From Rhodocyclales bacterium (GTDB lineage: Bacteria; Pseudomonadota; Gammaproteobacteria; Burkholderiales; Rhodocyclaceae), in the NCBI GenBank assembly GCA_016177805.1, contig JACOUN010000069.1, positions 43,700-107,699 of the forward strand: a stretch of DNA of 64,000 nucleotides, in the 5' to 3' direction. The notes below the pieces were generated by a model that was not told where the DNA came from, did not search any database, and saw only the letters and a program-made list of their open reading frames with translations. The position numbers and the translations under genes are program-made. This document shows, piece by piece, positions 31,650 to 40,282 of this stretch. Each line of letters opens with the position of its first letter. Positions within the stretch are counted from its first letter, which is position 1.

Positions 31650-33131
31650 ATGACGGGTATGCCATTCCTTAGCCTTGCGATTTGGGTGCCGATCCTGGGC
31701 GGACTGCTCGTGCTGGCCACGGGTTCGGATCGCAACGCGCCGCTTGCGCGTGCATTTGCACTTGCCGTCGCGATCGTCGGCTTCGTCGTGACGCTGCCGT
31801 TGTTCGGCCTGTTCGACACCACCACCAGCGCGATGCAGTTCTCCGAGTACGCGTTGTGGATCCCGCGCTTCAACATCAACTACCACCTGGGCGTCGATGG
31901 CATCTCGATGCTGTTCATCCTGCTCAACGCGTTCATCACGATCATCGTGGTGGTCGCTGGCTGGAAGGTGATACAGGACAAGGTCGCCCAGTATATGGGG
32001 GCCTTCCTGATCATGTCGGGGTTGATGAACGGCATCTTCTCGGCGCTCGACGGGGTCCTGTTCTACGTGTTCTTCGAGGCCTCGCTGATACCGCTGTACA
32101 TCATCATCGGTGTGTGGGGTGGGGCGAACCGCGTCTATGCGGCGTTCAAGTTCTTCCTGTTCACGCTGGCCGGCTCGCTGCTGATGCTGATCGCGCTGCT
32201 GTATCTGTTCATGAAATCCGGGGGCAGCTTCAGCATCCTTGAATGGCACCGCCTGCCGCTGAGCATGGCGGAACAGACCCTGCTGTTCTGGGCCTTTTTG
32301 ATTGCGTTCGCGGTGAAGGTGCCGATGTGGCCGGTGCATACCTGGTTGCCCGACGCCCACGTCGAGGCGCCGACCGGCGGCTCGGTGGTGCTGGCCGCGA
32401 TCGCGCTGAAGCTCGGCGCCTACGGCTTCCTGCGTTTCTCGCTGCCCATCGTGCCCGATGCTTCCAACGAGATGGCGCCGCTGGTGATCGCGCTGTCGCT
32501 GATCGCGGTGGTGTACATCGGTCTGGTGGCGCTGGTGCAGACCGACATGAAGAAACTGGTCGCGTATTCGTCGATCGCGCACATGGGTTTCGTCACCCTC
32601 GGCTTCTTCATGTTCAACACGGTCGGGCTGGAAGGGGCGCTGGTGCAGATGATTTCGCACGGCTTCGTATCCGGCGCGATGTTCCTGTGCATCGGCGTGC
32701 TGTACGACCGCATGCATTCGCGCAATATCGCCGACTACGGCGGCGTGGTGCGCACCATGCCCAAGTTCGCCGCGTTCTTCCTGCTGTTCGGCATGGCCAA
32801 TGCCGGCTTGCCCGGCACCAGCGGCTTCGTCGGCGAGTTCATGGTGATACTCGGTGCGGTGCAGTTCAACTTCTGGATCGCCTTCCTTGCCGCGACCACC
32901 CTGATCACCGGCGCGGCCTACACGCTGTGGATGTACAAGCGCGTGGTGTTCGGCAAGATCGCCAACGATCACGTCGCGCAGTTGCAGGACCTCAACACGC
33001 GGGAGTTCGCCTTCCTCGCGGTACTCGCGCTGTGCGTGCTGGCGATGGGCCTCTACCCGTACCCCTTCACCGAGGTGATGCATGCCTCGGTCAATGAACT
33101 CCTGCGGCATGTCGCCGTAAGCAAGCTCTGA
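31650..33131 (+). CDS. nuoM: NADH-quinone oxidoreductase subunit M
   Basis: NuoM is an Mrp-antiporter-like proton-pumping subunit. The 493 residues contain the conserved Glu region [18 protein letters not shown] (~141-158) and Lys/His residues in [16 protein letters not shown]. Length is canonical. A second in-frame ATG lies three codons downstream. Confidence 0.96.
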   Translation: MTGMPFLSLAIWVPILGGLLVLATGSDRNAPLARAFALAVAIVGFVVTLPLFGLFDTTTSAMQFSEYALWIPRFNINYHLGVDGISMLFILLNAFITIIVVVAGWKVIQDKVAQYMGAFLIMSGLMNGIFSALDGVLFYVFFEASLIPLYIIIGVWGGANRVYAAFKFFLFTLAGSLLMLIALLYLFMKSGGSFSILEWHRLPLSMAEQTLLFWAFLIAFAVKVPMWPVHTWLPDAHVEAPTGGSVVLAAIALKLGAYGFLRFSLPIVPDASNEMAPLVIALSLIAVVYIGLVALVQTDMKKLVAYSSIAHMGFVTLGFFMFNTVGLEGALVQMISHGFVSGAMFLCIGVLYDRMHSRNIADYGGVVRTMPKFAAFFLLFGMANAGLPGTSGFVGEFMVILGAVQFNFWIAFLAATTLITGAAYTLWMYKRVVFGKIANDHVAQLQDLNTREFAFLAVLALCVLAMGLYPYPFTEVMHASVNELLRHVAVSKL

Positions 33132-33168
33132 ACGAGCGGCTGATAGACTTTTTCGGACTGGTCAGAAG

Positions 33169-34737
33169 ATGAATTTCGTTGTCCCCGACTTCTACCCCGC
33201 TGCGGCCGAGATTTTCGTCGCCGTGATGGCCCTCGTGATCATGCTGGTGTCGACGTTCATGCGCCGCGTTGCGCGTGGCCTTGCCTACAACCTGACACAA
33301 GCGACTTTGTTGCTGGCCGCCGCGATAACCATCGCTGTGAGCCCGCATCTCCTCGCCGCGGTGGTAAGTGTTGTTGGGGGGATACCACTTTTTGGGAATG
33401 GGTTGGCGAGACTGCTGACTGAGTGGCTCGGTGGTTTGACTGCCGACGGAACGATTCTGACTTTTGGTGGAATGTACGTTGCAGACCTGATGGGGGGGCT
33501 GCTCAAGCTGATCATCTACGCATCGGTCGCGATCGGCCTGCTCTACGGACGCAGCTACCTGGCCGACCGCAACATGGACCGGCCCGAGTTCTTCCTGCTG
33601 GCGTTGCTGATGACGCTGGGCATGATGGTGATGGTGACGGCCAACCATATGCTGACCATGTACATCGGCCTGGAGATGATGTCTCTGGCGCTGTACGCCA
33701 TGGTCGCGTTCGACCGCGACACGGTGCGTTCGACCGAAGCGGCCATGAAGTATTTCGTGTTGGGCGCGCTGGCCTCCGGGTTGTTGCTGTACGGTATGTC
33801 CATGCTCTATGGCGCGACCGGCGCGATGGAATTCTCGGCGATCGCGCAGTCCATCTACCATCAGGCGGCCAACAAGTCGGTGCTGCTGTTCGGTCTGGTG
33901 TTCATCGTCGCCGGCCTCGCGTTCAAGCTCGGGGTGGTGCCATTCCACATGTGGGTGCCCGATGTGTATCACGGCGCGCCCACTGCGGTGACCCTGCTGA
34001 TTTCGTCGGCGCCCAAGCTTGCGGCGTTCGCCATGGCGATGCGGTTGCTGGTGTTCGGCATGTTCGAAGTGGCGGAGCAGTGGCAGGCGATGCTGATGTT
34101 CCTCGCAGTGCTGTCCATCATCTTGGGTAACGTCGCGGCGATTGCGCAGACCAGCATCAAGCGCATGCTGGCCTATTCGGGCATCTCGCACATGGGCTTC
34201 GTGCTGCTTGGGCTGCTCTCCGGGGTGGTCGACGGTGACCGGCATTTCGCCCTCAACGCCTACAGCTCGGCGATGTACTACGCCGTCTCCTACGTGATCA
34301 TGAGTATGGCCGGCTTCGGCATGGTCATCCTGCTGTCGCGCGCCGGTCATGAAGCCGAGAACATCAACGACTTCAAGGGCCTGAACAAGCGCAGCCCATG
34401 GTTTGCCGCGCTGATGATGATCGTGATGTTCTCGATGGCCGGGGTGCCGTTCTTCATTGGCTTCTTCGCCAAGTTCGCGGTGTTGCAGTCGGTGGTTGCG
34501 GCCGGTTACATCAAGCTGGCGGTCGCGGCGGTGGCGATGTCGCTGGTAGGAGCCTATTACTACCTGCGGGTGGTCAAGGTCATGTACTTCGATGAGCCGG
34601 AAGACACCTCGCCCATCCATGCGCCGGCCGACGTGCGGGTCATGCTGTCGGCCAACGGCCTGGCGATTGCCGGCCTCGGCCTGCTGCCGCAGAGCCTGAT
34701 GTCGCTGTGCGCGACGGCGCTGATGGCATCGTTGTAA
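33169..34737 (+). CDS. nuoN: NADH-quinone oxidoreductase subunit N
   Basis: NuoN is the third antiporter-like subunit; 522 residues, about 30 more than I expect for the family. The signature [14 protein letters not shown] and the loop [20 protein letters not shown] are intact. The extra length falls at residues ~65-115 (bases 33363-33510), where codon use changes sharply: AGT, GTA, ATA, AGA, ACT and GGA appear in a gene that otherwise prefers C/G-ending codons. The frame stays open and conservation resumes at [19 protein letters not shown]. Confidence 0.95.
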   Translation: MNFVVPDFYPAAAEIFVAVMALVIMLVSTFMRRVARGLAYNLTQATLLLAAAITIAVSPHLLAAVVSVVGGIPLFGNGLARLLTEWLGGLTADGTILTFGGMYVADLMGGLLKLIIYASVAIGLLYGRSYLADRNMDRPEFFLLALLMTLGMMVMVTANHMLTMYIGLEMMSLALYAMVAFDRDTVRSTEAAMKYFVLGALASGLLLYGMSMLYGATGAMEFSAIAQSIYHQAANKSVLLFGLVFIVAGLAFKLGVVPFHMWVPDVYHGAPTAVTLLISSAPKLAAFAMAMRLLVFGMFEVAEQWQAMLMFLAVLSIILGNVAAIAQTSIKRMLAYSGISHMGFVLLGLLSGVVDGDRHFALNAYSSAMYYAVSYVIMSMAGFGMVILLSRAGHEAENINDFKGLNKRSPWFAALMMIVMFSMAGVPFFIGFFAKFAVLQSVVAAGYIKLAVAAVAMSLVGAYYYLRVVKVMYFDEPEDTSPIHAPADVRVMLSANGLAIAGLGLLPQSLMSLCATALMASL

Positions 34738-34741
34738 GGCG

Positions 34742-35092
34742 ATGACCGCCCAGCAGGACGCAGGCGTCCATATCCTGCTTGCGTTCGCGCTGGTGGCGGC
34801 CAATCTGCCCTTTTTGTCCGAAAAGATACTGCTGGTCATGAATTCGCGCGGCGCTGCCAAATCCTTCGGCTGGCGAGTCCTGGAACTGTTGCTGCTGTAT
34901 TTCGCCATGGGCGGACTGGCGCTGGTGCTTGAAACCCGCGCCCACGGCAGCGTCTATCAGCAGGGCTGGGCCTTCTACGCCGCGACCCTGTGTTTGTTCA
35001 TCGTGTTCGCCTTTCCCGGCTTCGTCTATCGCCAGTTGTGGCGGCGACGGGGTGGGGCGGGCGTGCATTCGTCCACGCTCGATGCGTCATGA
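34742..35092 (+). CDS. DUF2818 family membrane protein
   Basis: A 116-residue protein with three to four hydrophobic segments. The opening IHLLAFALVAANLPFLSEK-like sequence (here VHILLAFALVAANLPFLSEK) and GFVYRQLWRR at the end are typical of DUF2818, which follows nuoN in many betaproteobacteria. Function is unknown; constant linkage to complex I suggests an assembly or accessory role. It starts 4 bp after nuoN and overlaps the Nudix gene by four bases. Confidence 0.85.
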   Translation: MTAQQDAGVHILLAFALVAANLPFLSEKILLVMNSRGAAKSFGWRVLELLLLYFAMGGLALVLETRAHGSVYQQGWAFYAATLCLFIVFAFPGFVYRQLWRRRGGAGVHSSTLDAS

Positions 35093-35640
35093 ACAAGTCC
35101 GGGCCTGATCCACTCGCCGAAACCGAACTCGATTCCGAGTGTGTGTTCGAGGGAGGATTTCTCAAGGTGTTGCGCGACCGTGTCCGCTTGCCGGACGGCA
35201 GTGTCACCACGCGCGAATACATCCGCCATCCCGGCGCGGTGGTCGTCATCGCGCTCGACGCGGACGGGCGGTTGATCGTCGAACGGCAGTTCCGCTACCC
35301 GTTGCGCCGTGCCTTCATCGAACTGCCGGCGGGCAAGATCGATCCCGGCGAGGACGAGCTGGTGTGCGCGCAGCGCGAACTGCGCGAGGAGACCGGTTAC
35401 GTCGCGGCGCGCTGGCAGCACCTGGGCACCATGCACACCTGCATCGGCTACTCGGACGAGCGCATCGAAGTCTATCTCGCCCGCGATCTGACTCACGTCG
35501 GCGACGACCTGGACGAGGGCGAATTCCTCGAAATCCTGCGCATGCACCCCTCGGACATGCAGCAAGCTATCCACGCCGGCGGGATCACCGACGCCAAGAC
35601 CATCAGCGCGCTGTTCTTCGGCCTGCCGCATCTGAGCTGA
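35089..35640 (+). CDS. Nudix hydrolase, ADP-ribose pyrophosphatase type
   Basis: From the ATG at 35089 the protein is 183 residues. The full Nudix box is present: GKIDPGEDELVCAQREL followed by REETGY (G-x5-E-x7-REU-xEE-xGU). The preceding ERQFRYPLRRAFIELPAGK matches the NudF/ADP-ribose pyrophosphatase group. The start overlaps the DUF2818 stop (ATGA), placing it at the end of the nuo transcription unit, where it may recycle ADP-ribose from NAD turnover. Confidence 0.9.
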   Translation: MNKSGPDPLAETELDSECVFEGGFLKVLRDRVRLPDGSVTTREYIRHPGAVVVIALDADGRLIVERQFRYPLRRAFIELPAGKIDPGEDELVCAQRELREETGYVAARWQHLGTMHTCIGYSDERIEVYLARDLTHVGDDLDEGEFLEILRMHPSDMQQAIHAGGITDAKTISALFFGLPHLS

Positions 35641-35667
35641 TGGCGCTGCCGTGATGCTCGCGCGGCG

Positions 35668-36249
35668 CTACGACGGCTTGGCGCATTCCCTGCGGGCAAC
35701 CCTGGTGATGCGGGTGATGAAGGCGGTCTTGGCCTTGGCGTAGGCCAGCCGGTCGTCGCCGTGCGCGACGGCGCTGCGGTATTTCAGGGCCGCGTACTCC
35801 CTGGCAACTTCGGGGTGTGCGATCAGGTAGTCGCGAAACAGCAACCTCTCCCACTCGGGCGCACCGACTTCCAGCATGTGGATGTGATGGGTGCGGCGGC
35901 CCTGCGCGTCGCGCTTGATGAACCAGGCGTAGCTCGGCACGTTGGCGTCGGCCCATGACGGCCGGGCGAAATACTCATACCCCTGCCTGACCAGCAGCGG
36001 CGCGATGGTGGCGTTCACCGCGCGCAGGCTGGGTATCTCGACCAGGATGTCGACCACCGGCTTGGCCGCCAGCCCCGGCACCGCGGTGCTGCCGAAATGC
36101 TCTATGCGGCCGGTGATGTGGAGGGCGAGGCAGGCCAGCAGGTGACGCCGCTCCTCCTCGAAGCGCTGGGGCCAAGCCGGGTCGTACGCAACGATCTCGA
36201 CGTGTTCGCTGGCGGCCCTGTGCACGCGTTGCTCATTTGTCACCATCAC
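35668..36249 (-). CDS. GrpB/UPF0157 family nucleotidyltransferase-like protein
   Basis: A 193-residue protein with the GrpB pattern: VEIVAYDPAWPQRFEEER, then IEHFGSTAVPGLAAKPVVDILVE (residues ~50-72) and HHIHML. GS..VPGL..KP.vDi resembles the nucleotidyltransferase fold core. The biochemical role is not established. It converges on the Nudix gene. Confidence 0.85.
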   Translation of the reverse strand: MMVTNEQRVHRAASEHVEIVAYDPAWPQRFEEERRHLLACLALHITGRIEHFGSTAVPGLAAKPVVDILVEIPSLRAVNATIAPLLVRQGYEYFARPSWADANVPSYAWFIKRDAQGRRTHHIHMLEVGAPEWERLLFRDYLIAHPEVAREYAALKYRSAVAHGDDRLAYAKAKTAFITRITRVARRECAKPS

Positions 36250-36460
36250 CCCGGTTCCTGCTGGTTGGACATCCGGATCAGATTATTGCGCGCTCGCAAT
36301 GACCGTGCAAAGGCCGTGGTAGTGAGGGGGAGGGGTTCGCTTACGGCAAATAGTCAGCATCTATTGAGTGTATAACAACAATATGTTGGGACTATTTTAG
36401 CGCCGCGCCTAGACTGCATGCATCCACAGACGAATTGTCTGGATAGCCAGGAGCGAGAGC

Positions 36461-36538
36461 ATGAACACCTTTGCCGACACCCGCGTAGCGGTCGGACTAT
36501 GGGTCGAACTTCTGGCCCTCATTGCCGCATCCCACTGA
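36461..36538 (+). CDS. Possible 25-residue leader peptide upstream of katA
   Basis: An ATG at 36461 follows CCAGGAGCGAGAGC, an excellent Shine-Dalgarno, and runs 25 codons to TGA at 36536-36538, 21 bp before the katA ATG. The peptide starts MNTFADTRVAVGLWVEL and is hydrophobic in its second half. It may be a translated leader or a chance frame. The 310-bp gap 36250-36559 holds little else; I see no clear OxyR site. Confidence 0.4.
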   Translation: MNTFADTRVAVGLWVELLALIAASH

Positions 36539-36559
36539 CGCTGAACAGGAGCCATCGAC

Positions 36560-37996
36560 ATGGACGCAAGAAAACTCACGACCGCCGCCGGCAGCCCGGT
36601 TGCCGACAACCAGAACACCATGACCGCCGGACCGCGCGGCCCGGTGCTGTTGCAGGATGTATGGCTGCTGGAAAAGCTCGCCCACTTCGATCGCGAAGTG
36701 ATCCCGGAGCGGCGCATGCATGCCAAGGGCTCGGGCGCCTACGGCACGTTCACCGTGACCCATGACATCACGCGGTTCACCCGCGCCAAAATCTTCAGCC
36801 AGATCGGCAAGAAGACCGATCTGTTCGCGCGTTTCACCACCGTGGCGGGCGAGCGTGGCGCGGCCGACGCCGAGCGCGACATCCGTGGCTTCGCGGTCAA
36901 GTTCTATACCGAGGAAGGCAACTGGGATCTGGTCGGCAACAACACGCCGGTGTTCTTCCTGCGCGATCCGCTCAAGTTTCCCGACCTGAACCACGCGGTC
37001 AAGCGCGACCCGCGCACCAACATGCGCAGCGCCAGAAACAACTGGGACTTCTGGACCTCGTTGCCCGAGGCGCTGCACCAGATCACCATCGTCATGAGTG
37101 ATCGCGGTCTGCCGGCCACCTATCGCCACATGCACGGCTTCGGTTCGCACACCTTCAGCTTCATCAACGCGAACAACGAGCGCCACTGGGTCAAGTTCCA
37201 CTTCAGGTCGCAACAGGGGATCAAGAACCTGACCGACGCCGAAGCCGAGGCCATCGTGGGCAAGGATCGCGAGAGCCATCAACGCGACCTGCTGGAAAGC
37301 ATAGACAACGGCGATTTCCCGAAATGGACCTTGTACGTGCAGATCATGCCCGAGCGCGACGCCTCGAAAGTCCCGTACAACCCGTTCGACCTGACCAAGG
37401 TGTGGCCGCACGGTGACTACCCGTTGATCGAAGTCGGGGTGATGGAGCTGAACCGCAACCCGGAGAACTTCTTTGCCGAAGTCGAGCAATCGGCTTTCAA
37501 TCCTGCCGCCGTGGTGCCCGGCATCGGCTTCTCGCCGGACAGGATGCTGCAGGCGCGGCTGTTCTCCTACGGCGACGCGCAGCGCTACCGGCTCGGGGTC
37601 AATCACCACCAGATCCCGGTGAATGCGCCGCGCTGCCCGGTGCACAGCTATCACCGTGACGGTGCCATGCGTGTCGATGGCAACCATGGCGGCACGCTCG
37701 GATACGAGCCCAACAGCTACCAGCAGTGGCGCGAACAGCCTGATTTCCGCGAACCGCCGTTGTCGGTGGAAGGTGCCGCCGATCACTGGAACCACCGCGA
37801 AGATGGCGACTACTACTCGCAGCCGGGGGCGCTGTTCCGTCTCATGAGTCCGGCGCAGCAGCAGGTGCTATTCGACAACACCGCGCGCTCGCTGGGTGGC
37901 GCACCGCGCGAAATCCAGCTTCGCCACATCGCCAACTGCACCCAGGCCGATACGGCCTACGGCGCCGGAGTGGCCAAGGCGTTGGGCATCGCCTGA
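36560..37996 (+). CDS. katA: Catalase, small-subunit clade 3 heme enzyme
   Basis: This enzyme converts hydrogen peroxide to water and oxygen in the cytoplasm. The 478 residues give a small-subunit monofunctional catalase. Active-site residues fall at the same positions as in Proteus mirabilis catalase: His54 in PERRMHAKG, Asn127 in [10 protein letters not shown], and proximal Tyr337 in [14 protein letters not shown]. There is no signal peptide. AGGAG lies 7 bp before the ATG. A perfect palindrome lies 35 bp beyond its stop. Confidence 0.97.
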   Translation: MDARKLTTAAGSPVADNQNTMTAGPRGPVLLQDVWLLEKLAHFDREVIPERRMHAKGSGAYGTFTVTHDITRFTRAKIFSQIGKKTDLFARFTTVAGERGAADAERDIRGFAVKFYTEEGNWDLVGNNTPVFFLRDPLKFPDLNHAVKRDPRTNMRSARNNWDFWTSLPEALHQITIVMSDRGLPATYRHMHGFGSHTFSFINANNERHWVKFHFRSQQGIKNLTDAEAEAIVGKDRESHQRDLLESIDNGDFPKWTLYVQIMPERDASKVPYNPFDLTKVWPHGDYPLIEVGVMELNRNPENFFAEVEQSAFNPAAVVPGIGFSPDRMLQARLFSYGDAQRYRLGVNHHQIPVNAPRCPVHSYHRDGAMRVDGNHGGTLGYEPNSYQQWREQPDFREPPLSVEGAADHWNHREDGDYYSQPGALFRLMSPAQQQVLFDNTARSLGGAPREIQLRHIANCTQADTAYGAGVAKALGIA

Positions 37997-38030
37997 AGGC
38001 GGGGGGCAAAGCACGCCTGGAGGTAGAATC

Positions 38031-38063
38031 GCGTATCCGGGGCGACCGTCGCCCCGGATACGC
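38031..38063. terminator. 33-bp near-perfect palindrome after katA
   Basis: GCGTATCCGGGGCGAC (38031-38046) and GTCGCCCCGGATACGC (38048-38063) are exact complements around one base. There is no T-run after it. It may end katA transcripts or be a protein-binding site for the next gene. Confidence 0.5.
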
Positions 38064-38095
38064 GCATGTTCAGACCTCCTTACCAGGCCCCCCCC

Positions 38096-38326
38096 ATGGC
38101 AGGCACGCAAGCCAACAATCCGCTGCACGGCGTCACCCTCGAACAGATCATCAACGAACTGGTGGCATGCCACGGTTGGGACGGACTGGGGCAGGCGGTG
38201 CGCATCCGCTGCTTCACCCATGACCCCAGCGTCGCCTCCAGCCTCAAGTTCCTGCGCCGCACGCCGTGGGCGCGGGCGCAGGTCGAGGCGCTTTACGTCG
38301 CCATGCTCGATCGGCGCGACCGCTGA
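38096..38326 (+). CDS. VF530/DUF2132 family small DNA-binding-type protein
   Basis: From the ATG at 38096 the protein is 76 residues: [37 protein letters not shown] and [20 protein letters not shown]. This is the conserved pattern of the VF530 family, known from a structure with a DNA-binding-like fold but without a defined role. An ATG at 38066 would add ten residues but abuts the palindrome, so the later start is preferred. Confidence 0.8.
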   Translation: MAGTQANNPLHGVTLEQIINELVACHGWDGLGQAVRIRCFTHDPSVASSLKFLRRTPWARAQVEALYVAMLDRRDR

Positions 38327-38363
38327 AGCCGTGCCGCCAACACCAACACCGCAAGGACACCGC

Positions 38364-38561
38364 ATGACCTACGAAGAATACCTCGACGAAGTCACGACCC
38401 TGATCACCGAAAAGTATGACGTTGCCGATCAGGCCGCGATCGGCATGGTGATGCGCGCCCAGGCGGATGACTTCTTCAGCGGCCACGACGACGATCCGTC
38501 CATCTGCACCCTGGACCGGGCGCACCTGGACGCCAAGGCGGTGTTCAAGAAGTACAAGTAG
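38364..38561 (+). CDS. Small conserved-looking protein of unknown function
   Basis: Sixty-five residues, acidic, starting MTYEEYLDEVTTLI and ending VFKKYK. It follows the VF530 gene by 37 bp, has GCAAGGA before the ATG and ends before convergent DUF1801. No family recognised. The frame stays open far upstream, so the start rests on the ribosome site. Confidence 0.55.
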   Translation: MTYEEYLDEVTTLITEKYDVADQAAIGMVMRAQADDFFSGHDDDPSICTLDRAHLDAKAVFKKYK

Positions 38562-38570
38562 GCGGCAGGT

Positions 38571-38927
38571 TTACCGGCAAGTGATGGCGTGCGCCTGTGC
38601 CACGTAGCCGCGCAGGTGCTTGGCCGCGACATCCGCGAGCGAATGAAGTTTGATGTGGCGCCGCAACTTGCCGTTGCCTTCCAGCACCCCATGCGTGTCG
38701 GCGAGATCACACCCCCGCCCGAACTCGACCGACACGTGGTCCTTGTACGCAAAAACGCCGCAGAACTGCGCGGTGTCGGCGAACATGAAGCCGCCGTACA
38801 TGACACGCTCCGTCGCCGCCGGCGCTACCGCACGGATCGTCTGGCGCGCTGCTAGCGCAAGTTCATGACCACCAGGGTTGGTCAGTGCAAGGTCGCTCAG
38901 CAGTTGGGTTATCTTGTCGTCACTCAT
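38571..38927 (-). CDS. DUF1801-type protein
   Basis: A 118-residue protein with ERVMYGGFMFADTAQFCGVFAYKDHVSVEFGRG (shown in parts: MYGGFMF, CGVFAYKDHVSVEFGRG) and GKLRRHIKLHS, which I associate with DUF1801 (YdhG/frataxin-like fold). Function unknown. Confidence 0.65.
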   Translation of the reverse strand: MSDDKITQLLSDLALTNPGGHELALAARQTIRAVAPAATERVMYGGFMFADTAQFCGVFAYKDHVSVEFGRGCDLADTHGVLEGNGKLRRHIKLHSLADVAAKHLRGYVAQAHAITCR

Positions 38928-38957
38928 GGTTCGGGTCTCGTCGAGCAGAAAATGGGT

Positions 38958-39293
38958 TCAGGCGGACAGGGGGCGCTCCCAGGATGCTACCTCTCCGGGG
39001 CAGATCCGGAACAGCGGATGCGACTCGGGGGCCTCGGCATTTCCCCACCGTTGATGTTGCTCAGGATTGCGCGCGCGCAACTTCGCCATCAGGTGCCCCC
39101 ATTCGTAGTCCATCTGGCCGCTTGTGACCGGGATCACCAGTCCCCGAGAGGTGGCCGCGAACTTGCTGCGATCGAAACGGTAGCCGCGCGCCTCGGCCTC
39201 GTCGTGCACCGCCTGCGCCAGCAGCGCTTCACGCCATAGCGCAACCAATCCTTGTGGATCGAGATAGCGGGGGTGTAGTGACCATAACCGCAT
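38958..39293 (-). CDS. Pyrimidine dimer DNA glycosylase/endonuclease V family protein
   Basis: From the ATG at 39293 the protein is 111 residues: MRLWSLHPRYLDPQGLVALW (1-20), REALLAQ, then YEWGHLMAKLRARNP and HPLFRICPGEVASWERP. This is the bacterial PF03013-like group named after T4 endonuclease V. Activity on UV lesions is not shown for this bacterial subgroup, so the name is by family only. The longer open frame upstream lacks a ribosome site. Confidence 0.7.
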   Translation of the reverse strand: MRLWSLHPRYLDPQGLVALWREALLAQAVHDEAEARGYRFDRSKFAATSRGLVIPVTSGQMDYEWGHLMAKLRARNPEQHQRWGNAEAPESHPLFRICPGEVASWERPLSA

Positions 39294-39357
39294 GAGTGTT
39301 GGCCTTTCCTGATGCTGATCGGTGTGCGATCGTACGAAATAGCGCGCGGGCGAGCGG

Positions 39358-40281
39358 CTATGCCGCCGCACTCGCGGACCACTGCCGGATCTGCTCCATG
39401 GTGGCGGTCGCGCCGCCGCACACGACCACCAGCAGGGTGCCGAACGGCTCCAGCACCGCTGCCTGATCGTAGACCAGCGCCAGACTCGCACCGCATGCCG
39501 GTTCGACCAGCACCCGGTGATCGTCGACAAAGCGCTCGCACGCGGCGAGCGCGGCGCGGTCGGTGACCAGCGCGCTCAGCACCGGGCGGGTTTTCGCCCA
39601 CATCACCGACTGATCGCACACCCGTTTGGCGCCCAGCGAGGTCGCGACGCTGTCGATGCGCTCAAGCTGGACCGGGTGGCCGGCCAGCAGCGCCGCGTGG
39701 AACGACGCCGCGCCCCCGGTTTCCACCGCCACGATGGGCACATCGTCCCAGCCGTTGCGCCGCATGCCTTCCGCCACCCCGGAGAGCAAGCCGCCACCCC
39801 CCACCGACAGCACCACCGCGTCGGGTCGGAGTCCCGATTGCGCGATTTCGTCGATCAGCGTGGCATGTCCGTGCCACAACAGTGGGTCATCGAACGGATG
39901 CAGAAACGCGTCCTGCGGCCCCACCCGCGATAGCGCCAGCTCATTCGCCTCCTGCCAGCTCGGGCCGTGCACCACGACCTCCGCGCCCTCCTGGCGCAAC
40001 AGGCCGATCGCCCGGGCCGTGGTGGTCTCCGGCACCACCACCGTCACCGCAACCCCCAGCCGCCGTCCCGCATAGGCGACCGCCAGCCCCGCGTTGCCCC
40101 CGGATGACGCGACCAACCGCCGCGCCCCGCGCCCGACGTGGATCTCGCAGGCGTGGCCGATACCCCGGATCTTGAACGACCCGGACGGCTGCAACGCCTC
40201 CAGCTTCAACCAGATTTCGCGACCGGCGGCGAGGCTGAGCGGGCGGGAGTGGATCAGGGGGGTGATGTCGTGGAGGGGCAT
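39358..40281 (-). CDS. PLP-dependent serine/threonine dehydratase-like enzyme
   Basis: The 307-residue protein is a fold-type II PLP enzyme. The PLP lysine is in PSGSFKIRG (residues ~32-40), the phosphate loop is SSGGNAG (~60-66) and a Gly-rich loop VGGGGLLSG (~160) follows. Size and motifs fit L-serine/L-threonine dehydratase without an ACT domain. It ends one base before the antiporter gene start region on the same strand. Exact substrate is not determined by the sequence. Confidence 0.85.
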   Translation of the reverse strand: MPLHDITPLIHSRPLSLAAGREIWLKLEALQPSGSFKIRGIGHACEIHVGRGARRLVASSGGNAGLAVAYAGRRLGVAVTVVVPETTTARAIGLLRQEGAEVVVHGPSWQEANELALSRVGPQDAFLHPFDDPLLWHGHATLIDEIAQSGLRPDAVVLSVGGGGLLSGVAEGMRRNGWDDVPIVAVETGGAASFHAALLAGHPVQLERIDSVATSLGAKRVCDQSVMWAKTRPVLSALVTDRAALAACERFVDDHRVLVEPACGASLALVYDQAAVLEPFGTLLVVVCGGATATMEQIRQWSASAAA

Positions 40282-40282
40282 C

